64,000 bases of DNA from Ipomoea triloba (Eukaryota > Streptophyta > Magnoliopsida > Solanales > Convolvulaceae). The position numbers were made by a program, and so were the translations under genes. The notes beneath the pieces were generated by a model. It ran no database searches and had not been told where the DNA came from. It saw nothing but the letters and a program-made list of their open reading frames with translations. The stretch lies in contig NC_044927.1 of NCBI RefSeq assembly GCF_003576645.1, positions 11,040,066 to 11,104,065 of the forward strand, in the 5' to 3' direction. Numbering within the stretch: position 1 is the stretch's first letter; each line of letters begins with the position of its first letter. Shown here piece by piece: positions 53,058 through 64,000 of this stretch.

Positions 53058-56000
53058 CTACGCGCCCTTGTTGCTGTTCCACGGCTTGAGGACGCCAACA
53101 ACAACGATTGCAACGATTAAAAGGAGGATAATGATAGCTATGCACATCCATTTTCTGGAATTTCTTTGTAATTTCTTGGCCTTCTGTAACGCAACATTCC
53201 CTGACTGCACGTGATCAACCGCAGTAGAAACCTAATATTGGGGCAGCACAAGTCATGAGACTTAATTCAATTCAACAAATAACTCTCTCTTTCTCTCTCA
53301 CACACACACACAAATTGTTATGATGCCAGGACTTTGGGAGGAGAATTAATGAGTTGCGACTACCTGTGATTCTATATTGTCAAGCATGTCCCCTTGAGCA
53401 TCAACCAACACTGCCATGTCCATGAATATCTGTATAACAGAATGTTATGATTAGAGTAAAAAAAAAAAAACATGAAACCGTTTTCTTCAAATTCACAAGT
53501 ATTCTATTAAACTCTAGCATTCCATGCCAAGAAACATGTAAAAAGTTTTAAATTCGATTTCCGAGGTTAAAGATACCTGTTGCAACTCTAATAGCTTCCT
53601 TTCTAATTCTCTCACTGCATCATGCCGTTCTTGAATTTCTGCAAGGGTGTCCATAACCTAAAAAACACAACACAAAGAAGATAGATACAAGTTAACCGGA
53701 TTATCATAAATTCTAGTGTCATTCAACTTATGTTATTATAGTGCAGGGTAAGTATACCTGTCCTCGTCCTTGTTCCCGAATTGCTTTCTGGAATATTTGT
53801 TCACTGTCCCCAGTCTCTATCAGCCTATCAATTGTCTAAGTAGAATAGGGGGGGTGTGGTGAATCAGACAATGTGGACAAAAGAGATCAGTCATAGAAAA
53901 TCACAGGAACTACTACTCACCTCTTCATCAGCTCTAGCCCCAGTAACTGTCAAGTAGTAAAAGGTTAGACAGACACCAAGAGGTCATTACTATTGGTTAC
54001 AACTTACGAACACATAAAAAACTGACGCAGAAGGAACAAATAAGGAAATTCTTAAACCTGTGAATACACGCCTCTCAACAACCTCACGATATTCTTGGTG
54101 GATGCTTTCCCTTAAAGTCTGCAATGTTGATCAATTACAACTAAGAAAAGCATAAGAAAGCAGGAAAATCCCATTTCAGTTCACGGGAAGTACCTGAAAT
54201 TCAGCCATCTTGTCTTTCAACTTCTTTTTCAAGGCACTGCAATAAAAAATATTAATATAAACACCTTTAGATTAATTAGATCAAAAGCCTGCAAAGATTA
54301 GAAGAGAAGGATAAAGCTTGCATCCAGATTGAAGTGGCCAGGTCCCTTTGCAAAGCCCATTAACAGAACTAGGGGCAGCTAAATGCCTAAATCTGGTTAT
54401 AGTCTAGCTCCTCTTCAGACACTTGAAGAATTAATGGCATTTACAGCTCTCAGACTTCCATGCAATCTTATACATGCCACTAATTAGCAGAACTTAATCA
54501 TTACAGACTACAGTTGCACCAAAAGCAAACACATGCATGTATGATAAAAAATTCAATATTCCCACAAAAAGAAAAGTCATCTCTATGCAAATTAGGAAGA
54601 AGCAACAGTTTTCCATTGTCTTCACATTGCTGGCATATCCTAGACTGTATATACATATGAATATGCAAAATTAAACAAGGAAATGATAAGCCTCAGCCAA
54701 CCTCCTCATTGCCTCAAAAATTGGTGAGCCTATATTTCCCAGATTAGCATGATTTCCCAAGCAATGTAACAATTCAATGACATAGGCTGCTCCAAAACAA
54801 AATTCCAACAAGGAAGCTATTTGGCAATATACAATTATACACCACGGAAAATAAGTTTGATTATAGAGAACCCACAAACAATAGCTACCAACAAGTTTTA
54901 AAAACTAAACTTTAAAAATAAAATAAAAATTTAAAAAAAAAATGAACAGAGTAAATTACACTGTTGTTGCAGTTCGTGATCTGTCAGCAGCTGATCCTTT
55001 GCCACATCCAGGTTTATTTCTGTTGGCTAAATTCTGGAGAGATATAAATACAAACAATCACAACATAGGAAATCAAAGGACTAAAATAAAGTTAGATATC
55101 AGCAACTGCTTGCTTACATCTTTGTCAAGCTCCTCAATTTTTGATTTTATGAGCCTAGCAATTTTTCCAACTTCATCTACATCTTTTTCCATTCGCTGCT
55201 TTATTCCTGCAGATTATGCCAGTATGATTCATGAATGACTAAGTAAAACAATAACAAACAAATTTCAAAATACAAAAAACATTAGACTTTTACATGGCAA
55301 GGAAATAAATTTAACCAGTGTGACCTATAATGTTTAGCATTTTCTGGAAAGAGATGCAGTTGCCAATAAAACCTTTTTTTCATTCAGAAGCTTAAGGGTA
55401 TTACTTTATACACATAATCCTACAAAAGTCTGCTGAGATTTATTGGGAGAGTGATGTGGACCAAATTAGGAACAGGGGCAAATCTTAAAAAATTTTCTGG
55501 TTTTTGAAATAATGGTCTCGGACTATTCTTATTCTTCATGATAATAAGCAAACACTGTCCAGTCTATTGCACATTAAAAATACTTAATAAAATCACAGAA
55601 AACTCAATGTTTACAGCACTTCTTAGATCATTAAAGAACAAGCAGTGCGAGTACCTTTCATAGAGGAAGCCTTTGTTACTGCCTTTGATTCCTCATGAGC
55701 ATCCTGACAGTAGCATTTCAGAGAGAATTTGAAATTTTATTTTCAATGATCAAGTCATATCTTGTTTGAATTCTATTGTGTATATTAAAAGAACTATTCT
55801 CTATAATCGTTATCAGTACTAGGGGTGAGTATGGATCCGCCAAATCTGCTCCCATCCAATCTACATCTGCCAAAAGTGGATGGGATGCAAACCTCTGCCA
55901 CTGGAGGATTGGATGCAGATTTGGCTTCCTAAAATCCATTACATCCAATCCACTACTAAAACTATTTCAAATGCAACAATATAACGGACTATGTCAATTG

Positions 56001-56295
56001 TCAAGTAGCTAAATTTCAATTTATAGCTTCTCAGAAGTACCATTTTGTGACCAAGGGAAACATGGGCACATGGCACATATAAACTTAGTATAGTAAAAGG
56101 AGATCAGCAGATGTAAAAACATAATCATACCTGAAGCTTTTTGAGGAGCTTGTTCAACTTATCATATTGTTTCTCAATGTCTTGAACCTTGCAAAAAAAG
56201 AAAAGAGAAGAAAGGTTGTTGAAAGAGGAATGCTTGAAAAGTTCAACTCAAAACAATTACTAATTCTTAGTTCTCTACAACACAAGAAACTAGTG

Positions 56296-56382
<87 letters not shown>

Positions 56383-57316
56383 CGGCCCTGCCAATAAGAT
56401 AGATAGAATGATACCCGTTTTTAATTAGGGAATGAGGTTTTTAATTGAAGGGATAATCAAATCTCATAGTTATGTTCTAAAAAGTTGTTAACCAAACACT
56501 GATTTTGATTCCCAGTCCTAGTGTGTAAACCCATGAACTAAACATACCCTTAGTTTTAGCCATCATGAATGAAATCAACATACCCTTAGTTTTAGCCATC
56601 ATGAATGAAATCAAAGTCATTGTTATTGTTTGGTTGACAGGTTTCTAAAACACTACTATGGGATTTGATTACCTTCTTAATTAGAAAACACATTTCTTTG
56701 TTATTGTTTGGTTGACAGGTTTCTAGAACACTACTATGGGATTTGATTACCTTCTTAATTAGAAAACACATTTCTTAATAAAATAAGGGTTCATAGCTAC
56801 TTCACTCCCATCATCCATGTGGGAGTGTTAATCGGGACATCGGGTGCCACTAGACTACAAGGTCTTTAGCATTATTTTCCTTCCTAATTAATTGGTACTT
56901 TGATTTTTAAGTTTGGATTAGTGCTTTTAGATTTCTGTTTTTATTTTTTTTGTTCATGCATATTGGTGCTTTGGATGTCTTTCTATTAGAATAAATTGTC
57001 TTGATTTTTTGTTCTTGTATTTTTAAAACATTTATTCCCATTATAGGATCATACATAACCAAACAACAATATTATTGGTAATCATTTCAATTCCACCATA
57101 CTACTAAACATACAAAATATTTTCACCAAAACTTATTAACATTACCAAGTATTTGATTCTCATTCTGATTCCGATTCCCATGTGCAAACTAAAAAAAAAC
57201 CATTACAAATTCAACAACAAAAAAATTGTCATGCCACCTTTTTTTTTTCTAAATAAAAGAAGGAAACTAACACAAATAGCAATTGTAATAGCAAGAACAA
57301 ACTATACTCTTTGATN

Positions 57317-57366
<50 letters not shown>

Positions 57367-59442
57367 AAAAGAAAAAAGAATGACACAAGCAATAAGCAAG
57401 GAACATCAAATTATATACCCTGTGCATTTAAGAAGAGTAACAAGAGTCTGTAGCTACCTGCTTAAAAAATTGATCCAGGCCAAGTTCAGAATTCATTGGC
57501 CTCTGATTTCCCATTTCAATATCTCCATTTCTAGAATTCTGATCCCTGGGGATCTCAAAAGAATCCTGGAAAAATCACAACAGCAATTACTAAAGAGAGG
57601 AGAGTGCCTTAGATTAAAATTACCAGAATAATATTCAGCCATCACAAGTAGACTTTTAAGGCCCAAAAAGCAGCTATTTAGACTAGTGTTCTGGTGCAAT
57701 ATTGATTACAATGATTTGCACTCATCAATGAGCAGCTATTTAGACTAGTGTTCTAGTGCAACATTGGCTATTTAGAGTAGAGTTCATTCTACATTCTATG
57801 ATTTTGAATAGATATGTGAAGTCTGCTATTAATTTTCAAAGAACTTGTGGAGTAATGTTGGGGATACAACACAAGCTACCCTCAGAATGGATGTATAAAC
57901 AGAAGTAGTTAATAAAACTTTGAAAATGTAAGAGGACTTGGGATTTCATGATTTCATGCCACATATTAAAGTTACATTCCATGCACTTTTACATTTAGGA
58001 CTCTAGAGGGGCAAATGCTAAGGGCACAAACACTAAAATCTCAATTCCTTCTGCTGGTCCAGCCCAGACAAAATACATAAATTACTGAAAAGAGAGAAGA
58101 ATAAGATAAAACAAAGATTATATGCAGCAATGAGGAGGAAATTGCAGCTGACAAACAATAGTTATGGACCCTTTGCAATAATGTAAGATCAACACTATTG
58201 CTTTTAGGATTTTAAAATGGTCTTTATGCATTTTAAGGCGGGAAAAGTTTTCAAAAAAAAAATCCGGAAATTAGCTCCACTGCTTATGTAATACCTATAC
58301 TTTTTTCTGTTCTAAAGTTGGCTGATAGACAATCAATTATGCAACTTCCAAAGATCAGAAGTTATTGAGGATACCTAGGACTGGATTGTAAACATGTAAG
58401 AATTTAAGCAATGTAGATTATGCTGAGATTCTCAAGAAGATAAATGTAAGATGCATTTCGATTTGAAAAATTCAAGTGAGCATGTGTAAAATAAAATGTG
58501 CACCCTGTTGGACAGAGATTATGGTACTACAAGGATAAAAGAATGAAATCAAGCCAGTAACCTTTTTATATTCTTACTGAAAATTTTACTTCACAAACAA
58601 CTACCTAAAAGCTAAAAAAGAAACAAAGGACTGTACTCAGAACAGGCCATAGTGGAAACACAGATTAAGGAAATGTGCATCACCACACCACCTAAAAGGG
58701 AAAACTAGCATACAAGTGATACAATGTTACAAGACGTCTTACTATTGCTATTTGGCAAGGTGTTTGAATAATCAAGAACTGTATTACTCCGTATTATAAA
58801 AGGTCACAGAGGTCAAGCTCTCAAAGTAACAATTTCTTCAGAACTTTTACCCTAACACTGTAAAGACTAACTTCATTTCAAATCATTGCTCAAGAGCATA
58901 AATACATGGAAAATCAGCAAAGCAGCTAGAAGTATTGCTCATATCAGTTCTACAAATCATCTTGCTGCTTCTTTCATGTGTCCACTCCCTAACCCTCCTC
59001 TCCATACTTGCAATTGTAGAATTTTAAATTTATGAACTCAAAAAGAAAGCAAGAGAGCTATATATGTACTTTAAGAAGAAACATAAACTCTATTGCATAC
59101 ATACAAACAAAACTAAATTCTGATTGCCAACTTATCAATGAACTAGATGTTGAGATCAAAAGCTAATAATAAGTCTCCGACAAGGATCGATCTGATACAC
59201 AATAAAACTTCGCATATTGAATCAAACAGATAAAAAATTGCCCATAAATCCTACCACTGCCATACAACTACAAATATCGATATGATACACTGCTATGAGA
59301 TTTCGAAATTGTCAGGAATTCATTAGTTGTCAGTTGAGTTATTGGCAATTTTCCCGGTGCCAACAAAGAAAAATAAGCTAAAAAGTGATGAAATTTAGAA
59401 GATAGAGAAGCTGAGAAAAAGTACCGATAGAAGGTCGTTCAT
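53058..59442 (-). CDS. SYP132: Plasma-membrane syntaxin of the SYP13 group (Qa-SNARE), 307 residues
   Basis: Thirteen exons join exactly into 924 bases: 59425-59442, 57458-57565, 56131-56187, 55655-55703, 55118-55206, 54960-55033, 54194-54236, 54058-54118, 53921-53946, 53758-53835, 53577-53657, 53364-53429 and 53058-53231, all GT-AG. It starts MNDLLS and has an N-terminal Habc bundle ([61 protein letters not shown]). The Qa-SNARE helix follows ([34 protein letters not shown]) with its zero-layer glutamine near residue 240. A C-terminal membrane anchor lies at about 279-299 ([20 protein letters not shown]). Members drive secretory vesicle fusion at the plasma membrane, in cytokinesis, growth and immune secretion. 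Introns hold long A-tracts, a SINE and local duplications, but coding is intact. SYP131 is the alternative name. Confidence 0.97.
55812..55950. repeat. Possible hAT MITE stub in a syntaxin intron
   Basis: CTAGGGGTGAGTATGGATCC opens a stretch with inverted similarity between GGATCCGCCAAATCTGC and GATGCAGATTTGGC. The start resembles hAT MITE ends such as that at 7619. No target duplication was found. Confidence 0.35.
56296..56380. repeat. 85-base A homopolymer in a syntaxin intron
   Basis: An uninterrupted A run follows AGTG and ends at CCCGGCCCTG. Homopolymers of this length are unreliable in most sequencing, so the length is uncertain. It could be the tail of an inserted retroelement, but no body is recognised upstream. 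Confidence 0.9.
56543..56778. repeat. Two adjoining local tandem duplications in a syntaxin intron
   Basis: A ~36-bp unit containing ACCCTTAGTTTTAGCCATCA occurs twice in succession (from about 56546 and 56582). A ~78-bp unit containing TTGTTATTGTTTGGTTGACA then occurs twice (from 56620 and 56698) with one difference (TCTAAAACAC versus TCTAGAACAC). Confidence 0.85.
56785..56872 (-). mobile_element. SINE fragment, inverted, in a syntaxin intron
   Basis: The complement reads GACCTTGTAGTCTAGTGGCA, CCGATGTCCCGATTAACACT and CCCACATGGATGATGGGAGT, the head of the SINE family at 9668. The box-B part and tail are missing. Confidence 0.72.
57316..57364. other. Single N followed by a 48-base A run: assembly uncertainty
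   Basis: One N stands at 57316 at the start of the homopolymer in a syntaxin intron. It probably marks an unresolved join at the A tract and has no effect on the coding exons. Confidence 0.8.
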
Positions 59443-61019
59443 GGTGAGGAAGAATGAGAGAGATCTCCTTCAGCTTTGAGGCAGCTAGCGCTATCACTAG
59501 GGCTCTTTGAGCTTTAGGGGTTTGGGATTTTACAGATCGAGAGAGAGAAGAGAATGTGGTTTTCCTGTTGGAACTACAGGGGAGAGAGAGAGAGAGAGAG
59601 AGAGATATTCCACCGGAAGAGTGTGATACAGGTGACAGACAGGGTCTCTCCTTTTCAATTTCTTTATTTCAAACGTTTTTCCTTCATTAGCTCCGTAATT
59701 TTGTTCTGCTCTTAACTGTTCCTACTTCCTAAGTCCTAATGCCCTATTCAAAACATTCTACTCCTTATTTTGTTTTCATAATCACCTAGTAAATATTAAA
59801 AAGTTAAAAAGTTAATTTAAAAAGAAATGAGTTACGGTTGACTTGGTAACGATAATGTTTAAGTTCGATTTCTTATAGAACTGAACTGTTGTTCTTGGTT
59901 TGAGCAAGGTAAAGGCATCTTCATAGTGGAGTTTTTTTCCCTGTTTTTATGAGCCCAACATCCAGTTTATCATTTACTATCTCACTCGATCACAAAAATT
60001 ATCAGTTTTGTGTGGACTAACCTTAATTATTCTATCTTTTCAAAAACCTTTTTTTTTTTAGTTCATCTTTTCAAAAACCTTAATCATTCTATATTTGAAT
60101 TATTTCTTTATTTATTTGAATTATAAATTTATAATTGTAATGAAAATTAATTTAAATAAACATAACTATATTTAATTAAAATCATAACTACAAGTATTTA
60201 AATTAATTTTCGTTGTTGCTATATTTATTTTAAATTTTAATTGTAATTAAATTATTACTTAAAATTTAATTCTAAAAAATATATTACATATTTGAATTTT
60301 GTGAAAAATTTAAAACAAAAATAATAAAACAATAGAAAAAAAAAACTTAAAAAAAAAAAAAAACCTAAACTGTCACGGAAAAAAGAAAGAAAAAACATTT
60401 TTAAAAAATAAATAAATAAACAAGGAGTCTACACGCGACTGCTTGGGTGAGCAGTGAGACGCACTTGCGTGTCTCACTGCCCCCTTTAAAAAAATTTAAA
60501 AAAAAAATACAAAGGTTTTGTTTTTGCAAGAGAACAAACCCACAAAAAAAACCATATCCTACTTTAGTTAAAAATCAACACACAAATTTTTTTACTATTT
60601 TAAAAATGAAGAAAAAACTTATAATGTAGATGCTCTAACTTAGGCTTATTTACCTCTTTGATCATTTGTAACTAGAGTTACAAGGTGAAATTTACCTGGC
60701 ATATACTCTCAGATAATGACTGTGAATTTGTCATGTCACTCAAAGAAAATTAAAAAAGAATGTAGCATTACTATTTTTAACAGAATATTTTTTTTTTTCC
60801 ATAATTTCACCCCGTTCATCAATAATAAAACGTTTTTTTTGTTCATTAATGGGCCGACATACCCTAACTAGACTTATCAATTTATTAAGATTGTGCAATT
60901 GAGCCACTAAATTGACAAATTATTGTGTGGAGCATGGTTAACCGGTCGTCGTTTATTTAAGTAAAAAAAAATGGTTACCGGTACATCTTAACGGAACCCG
61001 TATTTTATGTGTTTATTAC
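59443..61019. other. Promoter side of the syntaxin gene and AT-rich spacer
   Basis: The 5' leader of the syntaxin gene lies just right of 59442 and contains a GA/CT-type tract (59581-59605), common in plant leaders. From about 59760 the sequence is AT-rich with A and T runs and no gene. A short frame at 60447-60629 is not convincing. Confidence 0.55.
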
Positions 61020-61565
61020 CAAATGAAACTATTTCACATATTATTTTTATATTATCAAACAAAACTGTAATTGAATTGAAATGAAACTGTAGTTGTGTTG
61101 AAATGAAACTACAGTGTATATAAAATGAAACTGAATAACAGCTTTCACATATTTGAGTGTATATTGTCCAATGAAACTGTAGTTATATCGAAATGATATT
61201 GTATTTGTGTTGTAATGAAATTGAATAACAATTTTACATATTTGAGTGTATAATGTCAAATGAAACTGTAGTTATATTGAAATGAAACTGTAGTTTTGCT
61301 AAAATTAAACTACAATGTATATAAAATGTAACTGAATAACAGTTTCACATATTTGAGTGCATATTGTCCAATGAAACCTTGTAGTTATATCGAAATGATA
61401 CTGTAGTTGTGTTGTAATTAAACTACAGTGTATATTAAATCAAACCGAATACAGTTTCACATATTTGAGTGTATAATGTCGAATGAAACTGTAGTTATAT
61501 CGAAATGAAACTGTAGTGGTGTTGAAATGAAATTGCAGCGTATATAAAAAGAAACTGAATATGTT
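61020..61565. repeat. Tandem repeat of ~112-bp units with GAAACTGTAGTT motifs
   Basis: The motif ACATATTTGAGTG recurs near 61147, 61236, 61347 and 61459 (spacings of about 89, 111 and 112 bases). Between them are repeated GAAACTGTAGTT and GTATATAAAATG segments. An inverted copy of part of the unit occurs at 10037-10086. Downstream, 61570-61730 also resembles 10200-10300, so the array belongs to a larger mobile repeat of unknown type. Confidence 0.85.
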
Positions 61566-61807
61566 ATACAATATGAGCTATTTTACGTGGAATGACCCGA
61601 AACGGCGCGGAATGGGTGTTGTTTCTTTTCATTAAAAGAACGACACTATTTTGGACTATGGTCCACAGAAAATTTGCGATGGTTCACATAGTTGTGTGGA
61701 CCATGAATGCAATATACATTTTTAATATACTAAAAGTACATTATTTGTGTATTGAATGTACATTATTTGATAATATATGAAATATCATGTACTTTCAAAT
61801 AATATAC

Positions 61808-64000
61808 TTTTTTTTTTTTTTGAGAATAAGGGAGGAGTACATCCATGATCAGTAACTGATCCTCACACTATGGGAGGTACCTAGGAGACCAAGCTCGTCC
61901 TCGCGAAGGAGTCTCTCTATACCTCTGGGCACCTCATCTACCCATATGAAGCTCTCTTCCTGCCTGCAAGCACCTTTTGCCATAGCATCTGCTACTTTGT
62001 TTTGCTCTCTCGGGATATGTTTGAACATGATTTCCCAATTCTGGCTTTTCCAGGCTCTGCATTTGGCGAGCTGTCGTAGGCTCCCAAATTAAACCTTAAA
62101 AACGTAGTAGTGAGAGTAAGGATCGTTCCCACGAGGAGTAACTAGTTTGATTTATGAGTTCTAATTAAAGAGGGGGGTTTGGTATGAAATTAACATTCAA
62201 AATAAGTAAATAAATAAATAAATAAGAATAGAAAAGATGATAATCAAGCCAAAGTTTACGAAAGAAATCAATTGAACTTTTAATACTTGGTCTAAGAAAA
62301 CATTCACCACTGGATTTAAGTAACTGATCATAGATTCACGGTTAACTCATACCAATTGAACATTCGTTGTGGGATTAATTCCCGATTTTCCTTAGTTAGG
62401 TAATCAAACACAAGCGGTATCAACTACCCCTAACTATCAAATAACACAAGACAAGCACTTATATTTAATTTGATAGCAGCATTAAAATAAGAAAATCAAC
62501 AAAACTAAATAACATAAACACATGCGGTTATGTTTAATTTAGATTAATATTCTTCCTATAATTAAATTAACACTAAGCCGCGATAAAATTAATCATAGTT
62601 GCTACACAGATTAGAAAACAAATTAAACGAACCGTTAACTAATCTAGCAATAAACTATTCAAGAAATTAAACTAGTAGGCCTCCTAGCAATTAACTGGAA
62701 GAGTCATATAAAATAAAACAAATGAAAGCACAGGAGAATATCAATTACTCAAATGTATATGAATTCAACATTAAGAACAAGTTCAATCTCACAGTACAGA
62801 ATGATCCAGGGTTCATGTAATCTTTTGACCAAGTTTTAGAGAATTAGCCTCGCAGGGCCATGAACCAGAAAATTTTAACAGAAAAATAAAAACTTGTAAA
62901 CTGGAGAAACTATCAAATTATGCACCGCTAGTCTCATTTTTCAAACAACAGGAACTCACCCCTATTTATACACTTCTAATCCCAACCAAAACTCTTAAAT
63001 TGAGGAAAATAATTAATCTAAAAATTAATATGAACCTCTCAAAAATAGACCAAATGGTAGAAATTATCTTTGCCGTTCGTTCCCTGCTGACCGGCGAAAT
63101 CTTCAAATTTTGCCGTCGACATTTGTGCTGCAGTTGCCGAAGAAGTCTTCCGCTGCGGTTTCGTACGTACGTTGAGCTGCTGCGCAAGAAACATTTGAAT
63201 TCCTTTTAATTTCTTTTGTTTAGTTTATTTAGTAATTAGGTTATATAGTTTGGGTCAATTTTATTAAACAAATAAAAATGGGCTAATTAAAGGATGACAA
63301 CTAAAATGTAACTCTTGGGCCTAAAATTAAAACTAAATTCTATACCTTAATCATGCCCAATAATTATTATAAAATATTTATTATAACTAATCAACTATTT
63401 ATTTTAAAAATGTTAAAATAAAGTAAAATGGCAATTAATAAATATAAATATACTAAAAAAACCTACTTAAATTAAAGTGCAAAAATATTCTTGTCAGCAT
63501 TGTTCTATAATGTTGCCGGCGGGCCCCTCATAATCATCCGTTCCATTAATGAGGTTAATTGCCTTGACGCAATCAGACTCAAACTCTACTTTTCGATAGC
63601 CCAGTTCCCATGCTTTCCTTAATGCCGTGTGAATACCCCAGATTTCCGCTTCTAGAGGGTTACACGTCCCAATTCTTTTGGAGAACGCACCTAGGAATTC
63701 AGCTTCAGTGTTTCGGAAGACACCTCCGCTTGTTGCATGCTTGTTTTTATCTACGTGTCCGTCAGTGTTGGCCTTGATCCAGTCTGTATCCGGGGGTTTC
63801 CATGGTTGGCTCCTCCTTTGGTCCCTCATTCGCCTACCGTTAGGGCCTGCATTCCTTTCCAAGATTGCTTCAGTTTCTTTAAATCGATTGTGTAGCCAAT
63901 CGACTTTTTCCCCGACGGTCTTCTCTTCTCCTTTGAAAATGAAGTTGTTTCGCCACTTCCAAATCCACCATGCTGTCATCGCGAATCTGGCACTCCTCCG
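61808..64000 (-). pseudogene. LINE RNase H region split by an insertion, continuing past the window
   Basis: Read on the minus strand, the RNase H part of a plant LINE enters from the right edge (63497-64000; WWIWKWRNNFIFKGE, DWIKANTDGHVDKNKHAT, EAEIWGIHTALRKAWELGYR). It breaks at 63497 after GNIIEQC. It resumes at 62071 (LAKCRAWKSQNWEIMFKHIP, NKVADAMAKGACRQEESFIW) and ends at a TGA near 61851 followed by a tail seen as a T run (61808-61821). The element is intact in frame on both sides of the insertion, so that insertion is later. Confidence 0.88.
62077..63491. mobile_element. Unclassified 1.4-kb insertion in the LINE, 5-bp duplication
   Basis: The insert starts TAGGCTCCCAAATTAAACC and is flanked by TGTCG (62072-62076) and TGTCA (63492-63496), a likely 5-bp target duplication with one difference. 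It contains GGATCGTTCCCACGAGGAG (62123-62141) and a GC-rich patch near 63070-63190, but no protein. A 5-bp duplication fits an LTR-type insertion (solo LTR or small non-autonomous element), yet no TG...CA ends are clear. The family is not recognised. Confidence 0.6.

Overview
The window is eukaryotic nuclear DNA from a flowering plant. The evidence is GT-AG spliced genes of plant families (an SYP13-type syntaxin, a plant GT47 exostosin, G-type lectin receptor kinases, a PLS-class PPR protein) and plant transposon types (CACTA, Mutator, hAT, Stowaway, Tourist, Copia, L1-like LINEs, tRNA-derived SINEs). The repeat types suggest a eudicot, perhaps an asterid, but the species cannot be fixed from the sequence alone.

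Layout. 1-996 (minus) is the 5' part of a PPR gene that runs off the left edge. About 2326-5565 is a hAT transposon with a broken transposase. 6231-9935 is a repeat zone: a decayed hAT derivative, a SINE, an LTR plus gag start of a Ty3/gypsy element that received a hAT MITE with a perfect 8-bp duplication, and a second SINE. 10393-18769 is a nested stack: a CACTA terminus with a perfectly 63-bp-periodic palindrome array, a five-exon kinesin motor fragment on the minus strand, a complete CACTA element (11622-17643, GTG duplication) in one kinesin intron, and a young Copia element (13185-16606, TAAGA duplication) inside that CACTA. 19511-32714 holds four G-type lectin receptor kinase copies: two pseudogenes, one 5' fragment and one long open gene (30366-32714). 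MITEs and a Mutator-like element are interspersed.

36482-39647 (minus) is a complete four-exon eEF1A lysine methyltransferase gene. 40318-41515 is a decayed nuclear group II intron maturase. 42013-46890 is a second nested stack: a Pack-MULE with VPS3-like gene fragments, a Tourist MITE and a 5'-truncated LINE, all within or beside a GTTCG-rich repeat. 47027-49812 (plus) is a complete three-exon GT47 gene with a GC-AG intron. 53058-59442 (minus) is a complete thirteen-exon SYP132-like syntaxin gene. The right end holds a ~112-bp tandem repeat and a LINE split by a 1.4-kb unclassified insertion.

The host genes are unrelated housekeeping or signalling genes with no operon-like logic. The main biology is transposon nesting, gene-fragment capture and receptor-kinase birth and decay, including a 352-bp identical tract between two kinase copies that looks like gene conversion. 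Two single-N positions mark assembly joins, and one is flanked by an exact 64-bp duplication that is probably an artefact. I did not find a convincing new multi-gene system.
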